Positions 39,501 through 54,100 of a stretch of DNA of 64,000 nucleotides are shown piece after piece. Where the stretch lies: assembly GCA_021292165.1 (NCBI GenBank), contig CM037885.1, positions 11,775,042 through 11,839,041 on the forward strand, written 5' to 3'. The notes under the pieces are model-generated. The model was not told where the DNA came from and did no database searches. It was given only the letters and a program-made list of their open reading frames with translations. The position numbers were made by a program, and so were the translations under genes. How positions within the stretch are numbered: position 1 is the first letter of the stretch; each line of letters opens with the position of its first letter. This stretch comes from Shinisaurus crocodilurus (taxonomy: Eukaryota; Chordata; Lepidosauria; Squamata; Shinisauridae).

Positions 39501-42205
39501 CGTATAAAAATTCATACAGAATTAATCAATTAAATTTGATTTATCAGCAAATGTTTCTTTAATAGTCAGACGACATCCCTTGGGTTAGCTGTGTCCAATG
39601 TTAGTCCTACTTAGAGTAGACCCACTGTAATGAATGGGGCTTAAGTTAGTCATGACTGACTTGAGTCCCCATTCATTTCAGTGGGTCTACTAACATTGGA
39701 CACAACCCCCTGGATCCCACCCTAGAGGAGGAAGGGACTAGCCAGGTCTGGAGTGGGGGCTGGGGAAGAGGATGTTTCCAATGGAAGGTGGGGTGCTATC
39801 TCGGCCTTTTTTACCTTGGACAGCAAAAGGGCACAGATCCAACCCCACCTTTTGATACCTGCATTGCACATTCTGAAGAAAAAGCTGTTGCAGCAGGTGC
39901 CAGGCCAAGCTGTGTCCCAGTATCCCTCAGGCATGCCGGCCCAAAGGCTCCATCCCAGCATCCTTTGAGAAGCAGGGCGGCCATCTTTTCATGAACAGAT
40001 AAAATATGCTCTGTGCCTTATGAGAGCTAGTGTGGCGTAGTGGTTGGAGCATTGGACTGGGACTCGGGAGATCCACGTTCTAGTCCCCACTCAGCCATGA
40101 AGCTCACTGGGTGACTTTGGGCCAGTCACTGACTCCAAGCCTAACCTACCTCACAGGGTTGTTGTGAAGGTAAAATGGGGAGGAGGAGGATTATGTAAGC
40201 CGCCCTGGGTTCCTTGCAGGAAAAAAGGTGGGATATAAATACCTTGGATTGCAAGTAACTTGGTTTGAGAGCGTTTTGCAAGACAAGCACATTTTTAAAT
40301 ATTTATTTATTTATTTATTTATTACTTGATATACAAGCGACGTCTTGCAATACAAGTACTGTAGTACGGCTTAAATTAAAAATCTCTGTACAAATTTTTT
40401 GGGGGGGATTTCGTTTTGATATAAGAATGTTTTGGATTACAACTTACAAGCACGTTTCTTTCCGGAACAAATTATGCTCTCAATCCAAGGCATGACTGTA
40501 TAGTAAATAAAAAATAAAAGAAACAAAATTTAACCGCGGAATGGGAGACAGGAATGCAACAGGCACATCTTTCTTCCTCATGTGGTGGAGGTAGGTGGGG
40601 CATGTCACCTGTTGATTTCTGCCTCTAATTCATCTGTTAAAGGTATAGAGTCTCTATCCATTAAAAAAAGAAAAGAAAGAAAAAGAAAGAAAAGATGATA
40701 CACTGACTTCCCGCCATTTGAGGGTGGGATGGAGCAGCGCCTCCCCGCAACTGACATGCTCAACTACAACTCCCATCATCCCCAGCCAGCAGAGGCTCCC
40801 AGTCCCTCTACTCCAGCCTCTCCCAACCTGGTTGCTGGGGTGATGGGAGTTGTATCCCAACTCCCTTCCAGAGTTTGGAATAAACCCTCAACGTTTACAT
40901 CTTGGCTCCCGCTTCTTCCTGCCCCGCCCAGGTGCTAGCACTGCACTCTGAGACTTTTTTTGTAGTCTTTTCTGACATCCACACTCCCTCCGTCATCTCT
41001 AACCACTAGTCGCAGGAGTCTCTTGGCTCCTCAGGCCTTGCCCCGGGCAGTTCCCATTGCTGATGGCTGTTGCTCTGTGAGCACCTGTCACCTAACCCAT
41101 CTGGATTAATATTTATCCTGTCACCAGTCCCAATCTTGCCTCCCCACACCCAGCTCTCCAGCCCCAGCCATGAAGGGAGTGATTGTGTCCAGAATAAGCA
41201 CACAAAAGGAACGTTGGCTTGCTCCTTGCACCCGGATAAGGGGCCTGTTTGCATGCCAGGAATGGGTGGATAAGGAAAGAAGAGGGGGAAGAGAAAAGAC
41301 AGCGACAAAGGCCCGGTTCTCACTGAGGTGGTAAACCTATGAGGGACTGTACCACGCCGGAGTGAAGGCAGCTGGGGAAGCTGACACAACTGAGTGCTCC
41401 CACGCACACAAATGCCCTGCATGTAGAAAATGTAAGTGTCAGGGAGAAGGGCTCTAGCGTAACCTTTTCTCTGGCATGCTAGTTTTCTATTTGCGGGGAA
41501 TGTCTTTGTTCGGAGGAGGAACTGTCAGGGTGAGGTCCCAGCTGCAAGTCTGAAGTGGTACAGCCCAAGCATAGGTTTAACACTTCAGAGAGAACTATGC
41601 CAGAGACAGAGAAGCTGTGGCCAACACTTGCTGCCTCAGTTTCTCTAAGATATGGGTCTTCTCCCACAGGGGCAACACTACAATGGCGTAAGTGCAGACA
41701 GCCCCTATTTATCTAGGCACAGTCCTGTTTTTTCTGGCACCTATCCCTGGTAACAAGAAGACAAAGAAGTAACAGTACTTGTCGGCATCACTTTCCTGAT
41801 GTTGTTCCTTGTTTTGCCTTTGCGGGAAATGTTGGGTACCTTTTAAACATTGCGAGTGCGAATACTCGGTATCCTGGAGGTCAACTAGCCCACGTCCCCT
41901 AGCCAGTGCAGGAATCTTGGAACCAGTAGCAGCAGCTGCCCATTGAGACGGGGGGGGGGGGGCAGCGAATGGCAGGCAGAGCCAAGGGGTCACAGTTATC
42001 CACAGCAGCAACCCATTGTACAGAAAAGGGAAGCCGAGGCATATTCACTCTGGGATTACGCCTGCAAAGAAGGGACAGGGGCACAGGGAGATCCACACAG
42101 CAACACAGAAGCACTCCTTTGGACCCACATTTTTCTGTTCCAGCAACAGCCCCATTGCACAGAGAAGAGTAACTTCAAGATCATTAGTGCAAAGCAGTGC
42201 ATGTG

Positions 42206-42246
<41 letters not shown>

Positions 42247-45200
42247 TTGTTACAGCAATACGCCAATGGAACCAATGAACTAGGGAGGTTGTGGGCTCGC
42301 CCACACTGGAGGCATTCAAGGTGCAGCTGGACGGCCATCTGTCAGGGATGCTTTGACTCAGATTCCTGCACTGGAAAGATTACTTCTCATGATCTGGACA
42401 CTAAGCTTCTCTTTAATGCATGTGGGTGGGGTGGAGAGGGGAGAGGTGTATCTTGACTCTAGTGCACATGCGTATAAAATGTACGCGCATAGACACAAAA
42501 TGCCAGCGCACTGCTTCTCTTCCGTCTTCTGCCCTCTGTGGGCCCACGCAGGTTATAAACGCCGCTGAACGTGTTTGAGTTGTCGCAGCTACTGTAATAG
42601 TTACAATCAAATCCACAAATCAAACATCCCATTAAACTTTCTTAGGAAACGGATATGTTTAATTAACTAACGCACCCTTCGCCAGTGCCTGGCACAGGCA
42701 CCAGACTAAGGCAAATAAATTAATGCAAAGCACAAAAGACAGGAAGAGCTGTCAGCAATCGAGTGGGCAGGTGGGAGTGACGTGGGCTCTGGTCCTTGGT
42801 GTGAGGACACAGACGTTATAAATACACAAGAGCCCCTATCTTTCATCTAAGACAGGGGTGCAGAACCTCAAATCCGGCCTGCGTGGGGTCTTGATCTGGC
42901 TTTCCAGGGTATCCCTCAACCACTGATAGTTCGGTGGCTTCCCAGCTTTTGTGCAGTTGCCAAGCGTGGGAACCACTGTTTTCTAGGAATTACCCATGTA
43001 GGTTACACTGCCGGTGAACGGTGTTTCCTCTGCCACGGGAGCGCTCGCTGTAGTGGTGGCAATGTCTGACTGGTTCTAGCCACACCCTTACGGTTCTCCT
43101 GGTGTGACCGTGGTGCCTCGAAGAGCTCCGGCAGTGAACACGGCACCTACTACGGGCTTGCATAAGAGCAGACACAGTTCAGCTTTTTAATCAGCATCCT
43201 GTGAAATAGCACCCCTTAACAATGCAGTGTCCTGGCATTCGAGCAAAGGCGGCGCATGCCATGGGGCTCTGTGGGAGGCAAGTGCCTTCTCCAAAATTAT
43301 TTGCTCCTCTTTGTTCTCCTGTCCTTGCCCTGCAGAGCACTGTTTCCCTAGATTCTTGTGAGTTTGCCCCAACTTTGCCCACTCCCCCGATTTTTTTTCC
43401 TGTCACCCCAGGGTGCTAGAAAAAAACAACCACTCAAGGCCAGCTAATTAGTACACACCTTCTGCATGGCAGACTGTCAACCTTGGGGCCAATTTACTTC
43501 ACAGTCTCTGTTCTGATCTTATCTACGGCTGCCTGCTTTGATCCTTTTCCAGTGTTTTGCTGCTTTGTTGAGGTCTCCTAAGCCAATATAGCACCTAGAG
43601 AAGCTGAGATAAGCGAGGTCAACTTTATAAGAAAGTCTGCTCAACTGCTAAGATAAACCACAGCCGCTTGGCTCCTCTTCCCGCTAGTGCAGATCTGGTT
43701 TGCAAAATGATTTCTATCCGCCTACATGGAATTCGCACCTGCCTTGGTCGGTCCTGCAAGTAAGAGTGGGTAAATGCAGAGCCATGCTACACGTTATGGA
43801 GAACGAGGTGATAGGATTCCAGACTGTGCCTCTTCAAACTGTAAGAGTATGGCGTAGCAGGACCATCATTTTGAATATTCCCTTCCTTGGGGGGGGGGGA
43901 GCTCCCTGCATGTAGAAAATCAGGACACCAGGGAGAAGGCCATACTATAGCTTTCCCCACACTTTGCTAATTTTCTACTACTACCACTACTACTACTACT
44001 ACTACAGTACTACTCAGTGGTGGCTAGTGCCCATTGAGACTGGTGGGGAGGAGGAGTTATCTACAGCTGCCTGCAACCCATTCTACAGAAAAGGGAAACT
44101 GAGGCAAATTAACCTTGAGCTCATCATGCCTAGAAAGAAAAGGACTGGGTGTGGGGAGATACACACAGCACCACAGGAGCACTCCTTTGGACCCACATTT
44201 TCTGTCCTGGCCCCCATTTTTCTTCTCTGTGCAACCCCCCTTACGCAGCAGAGAAGAAAAATTAAAGCAAGTAACTTCAACATAATTCATGCAAAGCAGG
44301 GGGTGATCTCTCTTTCACTCACTCACTCTCACACAAACACACACACACACACACACAGAGGGTTTTACATTCTTTTATTCTCTCTCTCTCTCTCATTTTA
44401 AGCACATGGGGCCCAATCCAGATTAGTGCTGCTGCACCTGCACAAAGCAATGAGTCACCCCTGCGGCTGGTAAAGTCCAAGTTCCTACCACCTTGTTCTA
44501 CCACCCATTCTTCTGGGGGGGAAAAGCTAAGACTAAAGTGTCAAAGCAGTCATGGGACTCTCTCAAAGCCCCTGTAAGTTAGTGATGACTTGAACGTTAA
44601 TGTGGACTACAGATCGCCTGCCAGAAGTACGCAGACTTTCAGAGACAAACGGATAGGTCAAAGCAAAGTTCCTTGCGAGAGCTCAGTTGTAAGCTTTGCA
44701 AGAGACGAACTGCTAGATCAAATCCGGGAGTTCCTTACAAGTGTTCAGCTGTTCTTAATAAGTGAACAAGACCTTTGCAAGATTCAGGTTTTTAGGTGGA
44801 AAACCAGAGCTTCTTGTTAAATAAAATAATTTGACAAGAAGCTCTGGTTTTCCTCTTAAAAACCTGACTCTCCAAGAAAAAAACAGTTCACCAAGACAGA
44901 TTCGCTTACAGTTAGGACTTAAAAACAGAGCCAAAAACAGGCTTAAATCTGTTTGATAATCCCCATGGGCTGGCAATTTTTGACCCAGCAAGCTGAATAC
45001 CGCCCACCAGCCACATATACTGGTCCACCGTGAGGGTTTGACCAATGATCTCCTGTCTTTATTGCCTGCCTAGAACTGCAAAAAGAGGAAAGCTGACAGA
45101 CTGGTAGGCCACCGTACATGGTTGGTGGGTTGTGTTTGGCTTAAAGAGCCACTAGTTGCCCAGTCCTGCTCTAAAGTGCCTGCATTTTTTAAAAATCTGA

Positions 45201-46276
45201 TATTTGGGATCTGAAGAAGGAGCCCAAATCTTAAAACGCCTGACCTAAATGCTTGAGCGGGATTTATTTCAGTGTGTGCCAGCGGGCGCAGAGCGCAACA
45301 GGGAGGTCACTTCTAGCTCACAGAAGGTAGCTAATCGACATAATACTACGTTTGAATTTTTAAGAAGGGCACTCCCAAAACGGAGTCTGCTGCCTTGTAC
45401 ACTCCTTTGCCTGATGCTTCCCTCCTCATCTCGCCCAGTCTGTTCCTCCGACGTGTTTCCAAGGCAGGAAGAGCGAACACGGAGAGAACCCAGACCAGAA
45501 CGGATCCAAGGTCTGTTTGCAGACGGAGGTCCAGGAAGAGCTGCTCGTCTACCAGGGGAAGCTTTGCTCCAGATCTCCGTGCCCTTTGGGGAAATAGAGC
45601 TGCAGTGACGTGGGAGGCAAGGGCAAAGGCAAAGGCAAAGAGACTACAATCAGAAGCAAGGAAAAAATGACCGGGGAAAAGCATAAAGCTGTACTTAGAG
45701 GGGGGGGAGGGGCTGCATGCCAGGACTCCTGGGTTTCGGTTTTGTGCCAAGCTTCAAGAACTTGTGCAATCAGCCAGCTCTAAAACAAAAGGCAGCTTTC
45801 TGCCCCACAGCATCCGCATACAAGGAAGTATATGCAAGATGCTTCCTCAATCCTTGGGGGGGGGGGGGGCTGTACAAGTTTTTCACATCAAAACTGGAGG
45901 AGGAGAAGCTACAGCAACACAATGCAAAGCAAATGCTCAGACTATTGTCGGCACACACCTTCCCTCTAGTCTACACTCTTAACAGCCCTCTAGGGCAGGG
46001 GCTGCGCCACTTTTGCAATCCGTACACAGCATCTGGCAGTGGCAAGACGGCTAAAAGGAATACAGGTGCATTCGTCTTGGCAGCTTATTGCATGTTTACT
46101 GCTGGAAGAACGACTGCTCCGCGTCCAGCTCTGAATTTCACTGAAACCTACTCAGAGCAGAACTCTGCATGGAGTCCTTACAACAGCCCTGCAAGGTAGG
46201 GCTATACTATAGACACTAATAGGGTCACCCACTGATTAGAAAAAAGAAAAAGATCCCCCACCCAACCCCAAAGCCC

Positions 46277-46317
<41 letters not shown>

Positions 46318-49300
46318 AGTCAGAATTTTGGATATTGCCAAATTGTGATATATATATTTTTTAAAAAGTAAAGCTGGAACATTCAGTGTAAAAGTCAGCA
46401 CTATTGTTTTCACATGGTGACCATGTTTGAACTGTGAATCCCACACATGCACACTAAGGAACCCGGGAGCTCTGCTCAGCCCCCACCCCAGCTCACTATT
46501 CCACATGCTGCTTGCTGAAGGCATGACAGACTGTGGGGAACATGTGCGCAGTTCCTCTGTGGCCGCCACCACTACCACCACCGCTGCATCATTGGATATG
46601 TGCTACTGAGGCAAGCAGGGTGGCTAGCGGCCAAGCAGTGCAGCAATCTGGCAGCAGTAGCTCGGTGGCAAGAGCCCCTGCTTTGTATGCAGAAGGTCCC
46701 AGGTTCGATCCCCGGCCTCTCCAGGTAGGGCTCGGAAAATTCCTGCCAGAAACCCTGGAGAGCAGCTGCCACTCAGTCACTGTCGACAATACTGGGCAAG
46801 ATGGACCCAGGGTCTGACTCAGTACAAGGCAACTTCCCCGTGTTCCTGTATATTGCTCAACTGAAATTCCTCAGAATAGATTTTATGGAAAGGGCTGCAG
46901 GTCAGTGGGAGCGCACATGCAAACGCCCCAGGTTCGATCTCCAGGCATCTCCAGGGTAGGGTTGCGAGAGGCAGGAGTAGAGCACTGCCTCAGGAGCTTG
47001 GTAAATGAAACCAGCATTGAATTGAGAAATACAGAGCAATAGCTTGTATGCTGAATTGAGTGGAAACTACAGGGCCACTGAAGAAGGCCGTTGGGCCGAA
47101 ACGCGTTTGGCTTCCACACAAGAGAGTAAGAAAGCTTACATGCTGTGTGAGGACCTTTCTCTGGAAGCATCAAACAAAAAACATTGGCACTAACAATACT
47201 TCGTCTAGAGATAAAGGTCCTCAAGTCTGAAAGGACATTTATTATCATCTTCAGCCCTAGAGAAGCTGTATTTTACATGTCTAATTGTTTCTGTCTTATA
47301 CATGTTTTATATATATATATAAAAATTCTGGAAATTTTTATATTACATTATAAAATTTAGTCTATTTCACTATATTTTCATGGTTATATTTTATATATAT
47401 ATTTCTCTTGACTTTTAAGTTTCTATGCCAGTCAGTGTAGACCAGTGTTCTCCAACCTTGGGTCCCCAGATGTTTTTGGCCTTTTTCTGGCTGGGGCATG
47501 CTTTTTTTGGCCTGTTTCTGGCTGGGGCATGCTGGGAGTTGTAGGCCAAAAACATCTGGGGACCCAAGGTTGGAGAACACTGGTGTCGACAATACTGGGC
47601 TAGATGGACCCAGGGTCTGCCTCAATGTAAGGCAGCTTCCCAGGTTCCTATGCTGAGGGGATTGTTGGCGTACCACATCCCTGCTCAACTCCTTTATCGC
47701 GCTGTCAAATACTAGGCACTGGGCTCAGCCTGCCATATCTGCCGGTACCAGTCACAGGAGCAAACAGAAAGCTTTTGCCATTTGCTCACACCCACGTTAA
47801 GTCCGTCGGGCAGCACACCCTGACCCTGGGCCAAGCACACCGGTGCCAGAATTTTTGAAATCATAACCCAGCATTCCTAGAAGTCGGTATTATGATCCTG
47901 GAATCACTGATGGTCAAGGAGGCCCAAGAAAACATGAGCCTGCTTAAAACCACAAGAAAGTGAGGATCTCGTACAATGCACAATGATCTCCCTGGATGAG
48001 CTGGCCATTTGCCCACAGGTGCTTCACCTCCTGCTGCCCGCCCGCCCCTGCATCTTTCTGCCTGAGGTTCTTTTCTGAAATCAAATGCCCTCCTCTCCCC
48101 TGTCCGTACATCCCTTTTTACAAATAGGGGTGTCCTTAGGAGACAGGGCCCTTTAAAGACACACACACACAGAGAGACTTTAGAGCATATGTAAATTAGC
48201 ATCTGCAAATTTGTGCTTTCTTTTTTCTTTTCTTTTTTTTTGGTCTTGTGGGCCTGAGCCCCAGATCTTTTCGGTACCTAGCACTGCCCCTGGTGCCCAA
48301 ACTGGGTTACTTTGGTGCAGAAATTGGACAGTCTGGACACACTGGATGATACCAAACCCAAACTAAACCCCAGACATGGTGCCTGGCCAATTTAGGAGTG
48401 AGTCATGCTCGAACATAGTTGATGACTAAATAGACAACCAACGTTACAGTCATAAATACACTTAGCAGTGTAGTAAATCCGATTGAACTCAGTGGGATTT
48501 ACTTTTGAGTAAACACACCTAGGATTGCACTGGTGTCTCTGAGCACATTCCAAGCCTAGGAAATTGTTTTTGGTACCAGAACTGAACTGAGCTCACAGAC
48601 CATCCACACAAAAGCTGTTACCCTAAGCTGGAATCTTTTTTTTTTTTTTTTTTGGTCCTGTATTATTGATATTGTATGAATTGACTGTGTGAATTTAAAG
48701 ACTTTGCCGGCAGAAGGTATATAATAATTGGATTTAATTGTTTGGGATTTTTACTTTCTATATCCTCAAGGAGGATATATATACGTAGGTGGATTTTGCA
48801 TTTTAATGTAATTATTTTAGGGTAATGACTGGTTTCAGAGAACACAATAACCCACACTCAAGGGGGTGTGGGTTGTTGAACCATGGGTTGTTGTTGAAAT
48901 GTGGGTTATTGTGTCATCTGAACCCAGCTGTGCTAACAAACCACAGTGAACAACCCACAGTTCACAACCCAACAACAAACCCTTGGGTTCTCTTCATGGG
49001 TTGCTCATGATTAACAAGCCATGGCTTGTTAGCACAGCTGCATTCAGACAACACGATAACCCACGTTTCAATGACAACCCACACTCAACCCTTGAGTGTG
49101 GGTTATCGTGTTGTCTGAACCCAGTCATTGTATTTGTATCAGTATTATGTTGTCCTTTGTATGGTCTACATCTTTCTAGCTCCTGAGGAAGAAGTATTTG
49201 ACTAAAAAATGCGTCGAGCTACATTAAAACCATTTTTGCCCCAAATATGGAATCAATTACTAGACTACGTATTAATAAAGGGGAAGGGGAGCATGCCTTG

Positions 49301-51141
49301 TCAGGATATGTTATATTTTTGGAATTTGGAATTCATTTGATCAAGAGGATAGAAGTATATTAATTGGTCCCTTGGAGGGTGGGGGGTGCACTTTATGATT
49401 TATTGTATGCTGTTTATGTTATATTTTTGTGATATTCTTGTATTTTGTTATATTTTGTTATATTTTGTTCTGAAAAGTAAATAAAATATACTTTTTAAAA
49501 AAAAACAACAATTTTTGCCCTGTTGAGCAGCTGAGTTCGCTCTCTCTTGCCTTCTAATCCAACGTGTTTACTCCCACACTTTGATTTTGCCCCAAACTTT
49601 CTTCATTTTGACAGCCTGATTTAGGTGGGGAAAGTCATTTTGTTGTTATTGTTAAACAATTGAAAGTCAGAAACCCTGCAGATCACCCAGAGATCCACCA
49701 GTAGATTTCATAGATAGAGTTGGAAGGAGCCTACAAGGCTATCGAGTCCAACCCCCTGCTCAATGCAGGAAACTAGAGGAGGGGTTAGGTCTCCCATCCA
49801 AGTAATAACCAGGCTTGACCCTGCTTAGCTTTCCACGCTCAGACAAGCTGAGCCAGCTCCCAATCTACTTTCTGCCCACACCTATTGTAAAGTTTCAGCT
49901 CCTAATTCTTATATTAAACGGCCTAAGAGTAATCCCAGCTGAGTTTTTTCTTCTTTTCTTTTCTTCTGGCAAGCTGGCAACCCCAGTCAGCATTCCTGAA
50001 TGCAGGGGGAAATATTTGTATGACTTATCCTGCTTATACAGTATCATGAGACTGAGCTCTTTCGTGAGGGGGGAAATCCTGAGAGCTTTCAGAGGAAAGA
50101 AAGAGGGAACGTGCACATTTTCTTTACAAGTTTACAGTTACCGGTCTCATGCTGGACCTGTCCTTAGAGTCCAAGTCAAGGAAATTGCAGCACAAGCAGC
50201 CTCCACAAAGGAAGGGCAATAAAGAGAAAGGCAATTAGAGAACTGCAGCAAGCAAGTCAAGCTTTTCTCGCTTTTGCAGCATTGCAAGGTGAGAAGCTGC
50301 ACCAGCTAAAGTTCCCCTCTTATAGACGGGTCTAACAGTTCCCTCAGGTGACAAATGCTTGTTCCCAAGCCCACGTTTGCCAAGGTAATGAGAATGCAAG
50401 AAAAGTAAGAAAAGAGCATTTTTAGAAGAGGCTTGGTGCATGGGAGGAACAGGGTGCCTAACCCACTCCACTCACCAGTTTTCCCCTTTAAAAATACGCC
50501 CAGCAGCACTTACCGGTACTTCCCATTTTGGAGCCCAGCTGCAGGAGGGGAGGGAAGATTTTAAATGGCCGGGGGGGGGGGGATTTGCAGGGAGAATCAG
50601 CATGGAGGGAAAGGGTTACAAGCCCCCCCCTCACCTGCCAACTCTCCCTTGTGTATCTTGCCCCCCTAAACCCCACATGTGCTTTATGAGGTGTTCAGTA
50701 TCTCATTATTTCCTCATCAGATGTAGTCCCAATCCCCTAAAAGTACAGGGGCTCTCCTTTTTTATTCCATCTACAGCAGTTCATAAGGACACCCCTATTT
50801 GTAAAAAGCAGTTCATATGGCAAAATTCACTCTTCTTCCTCAGCTTATGGATAAACAGAACAAATTAATATATCCCTTCCCAGCCCCCCAAATATATACA
50901 GTAATACCTTGGATTGCAAGCATAATTCGCTCCGGAACCGTGCTTGTAATCCAAAACACTCTTATATCAAAGCGAGTCTCTGGCGGCTGTGAGCGGGGCC
51001 GATTTCGGCCCGCTACGCCCGTTCGAGGCGAGCAGTTACATCCCTACGCTTGTTTATCAAGTCAAACATTTTTTAAAAATTTTTGCTTGTCTTGCAAAAT
51101 GCTCTCAGACCAAGTTACTTGCAATCCAAGGTATTACTGTA

Positions 51142-51175
<34 letters not shown>

Positions 51176-54100
51176 AAAAAAGAACATTGGAAAAACAGGT
51201 GATTGATTGCCCAATTGGTCCTTCTCACAAGTATTCCCACAGTTTCCCCCATCAGGGTTACCGTGCCTTTAACAGTTGCACAGCGGGCAGAAATTCAGCA
51301 GGTGAGGCTACACACACACACAATCTCCAGGAAATGCTCCACCTGTTGAATTTCTGCTTGTCATGTAGCTCTTAAAATATACACACAATTCCACCATCAC
51401 CTTAAAAAGGCTGGAACTCTACTTAGCACTGACAATCAACAGAAAGGAAGGTTCAGTACTCAAATTCCTGGTCCATTCTGGAAGAGGATCAGGGAGGAAG
51501 TTGGGTCTCCCTTGGGAGATCCACCTGTTTTGAAGGATATCCCCTTCAAACACGTTATAAATGCAATAGACTAAATACCGCTTGCCCATCACTTGTAACA
51601 CTTGCCATTGCCTGAGCTGTTGTGATGTCATAGAATGTTTACCGGCATTCTAACTGCTGAAGGGGAAGGGTCCGTTACGGAATGTTGACAAGCAGTGCAG
51701 CTGCTGAGTTTCCCTCACCAAATGGATCGCCTAAACTTCCCTACATGCATTACGCACACCAAATGGGAGTAAAGATACCATGGCAGGCTTGAACCCCAAC
51801 ATCTTTTGTATTATGCAGCTGACAGAAACTTTTTCACTTTCAGAAAACTTGTTTCCCTCAGCATGTCATTGCCCAACTACACTGGGGTCTGTCCATTCAG
51901 CCCTGCACCCAACCCACGCATAAGCACATTCCCTTCTTCCTTTTTGATGTCCCTGGTGTCCTGCAGGTCTCTAATTGCAGCAGGAGTCAATTGTGATAAA
52001 GTTCCAGGCCAGGGAGAGGATGGGGAAGGCAAGTCAGAGCAGGGACTTTCTGTCACTGCCTCCGTGGGATAAGGTATGTGATACATTCTTGTGGGAGAGG
52101 AAATCAGCAAGGCTGGACAAGCAGAACAACACAGTGAGGGAGGAGGGAGGAGGGAGGAGGAGGAGGGGAAATGAGTTCCACATTAGAGGGAAGGGGGACA
52201 TTCTCAAGCTTAGATATGAACATTTACCACCGCCCTTTCCAGAACCAAGGAATGTTGCTGCCTGAGGCAAAGAACAAGTTGGCGCCCCTCCCATCCCATG
52301 TACAAAAGCGGACCGGACTGACAGATAAATCTGTCTTCAACACCGATGATGGACTGCACCTGAAGACAGCAAGCTAACTTAAGGCCAGGGGGCAGAACAG
52401 GCCACACGGCACAGAGGTCCCTCCTCTAGCATCTTGCTGCCACCTCCCAGAATCTCCTGCCTAAGGCAACTGCTTCACTCCGCCTCATGGTAGGGCCAGC
52501 CCTGCTTTCCCCACAAAACTAGCTACCAAACATACATCCTACTAATCTCCTCTTAAAAGTTTGCAGTGCTGGATTATATCGGAAGACCACTTGTTGTGAT
52601 AGCTAAATGGAACCTCCATATTCAAAGGCAGTGTATCTCAGAATACCGATAGCAGGGGGCAGCCGTGTGGGGGTGGGGGGGAAGCCTGCCACCTTCATGC
52701 TCTGCTTGTGGGCTTCCTGACAGCATCAAACTAGCCACTGCTGGTAATGGGACAGTGGCTGGATCCCAGCACGACTTTTCTTATGAACTGAACTCCTAAA
52801 ATTAGATACAAACATGTCGTTACAGATAAATTCATGAAGGACGGGTCTATCAGCCACTCTTAGTTATGACAGCTAAGCAGAACGGGGTACTGTGCTGGGG
52901 CAGCGTAGTAGCTGAGAGACTGTGCGGCAAATCAGGAAACCCCTAATAAGGAAATCATGCCCTCTGCCATGACCTCTTGCTAGGAGGCCTTAGGCAAGCT
53001 GCTCTCTCTCAGCCTCAGCCCCACCCCATCTGTAATATGGTTTATAAATAATACTGAGTGTGGCGTAGTGGTGAGAGTGCTGGACTGGGACTCGGGAGAT
53101 CCGGGTTCTAGTCCCCGCTTGGCCATGAAACTCACTGGGTGACTTTGGGCCAGTCACTGACTCAGCCTGACCTACCTCACAGGGTTGTTGTGAGGATAAA
53201 ATGGCGAGGAGGAGGAGGAGGAGGATTATGTAAGCCGCCTTGGGTTCCTTGCAGGAAAAAAGGTGGGGTATAAATATAATAAATAAATAAATAAATAAAA
53301 CTACTGAATTACAATACACTGAAAGGTTCAATTCTATCACCAGTGGCTTGAATCAGGATAAAGGTTTTTAGTTCCACTACGTTATCAATTCTAGTTATCA
53401 CCCAAAAACTGTTTTGTGAATGGCCAATATTAATAACGTAATTACCACTGTCCACGTTTCCTGCATTTCATTTCACTGTAACCTCGCTTTTCACCATTCC
53501 TCGCTCTCCCCATATAACCATGTGTAAGTTACAGGATTACACTTCATGTAACTGATGAAGTGGGACTGTACTCCACAAAAGCTTATGCAAGGGGTGGGCA
53601 ACTTGTGGCCTGCCGGATGTTTTCACCTACAACTCCCATCAGCCCTCACCATTGGCTATATTGACAAGGACTGATGGGACTTGTAGGCCAAAAGGTCTGG
53701 AGGGCCACAAACTGCCCACCCCTGCTTTAAGGTGTCACGTGACTCTTTGTTGTCAGGGTTTTTGCTCTCCTCTAACTTGTACTCTGCATTGGCAAAAATC
53801 ACAATGCATTCCTTATTTTGGAGCTCTTTACAGCTCCTTAAACTGTGTGAGCGTGAACTTAAAGTGCCTGGGGAGAAACCTGAGTGTTGCATTGGCCTTC
53901 TCCCATTCTCTTCCCCCCCCCCCCCAATGCCAGTACTTAGCCAGCAACCTCCCCTGGTGACGGGGAAGCATTTCCAAATGACCACTACGCCAGCACCAAA
54001 GTCCAACAATCCGATTTCCCACCCGCTGCAGCTGCTTTTCTTTTTAAATGCAGAAGATCTTTACTATGGATCTTACTCTCATCACATCTAGTTGCACCCC

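Noticed and set aside
46650..46720. Functional tRNA gene
   Set aside because: The A and B boxes belong to a SINE head. No cloverleaf closes and the SINE body follows.
49785..49856. Functional 5S rRNA gene
   Set aside because: Only part of 5S is present, it is diverged, and it is joined to a CR1-like tail shared with two other copies.
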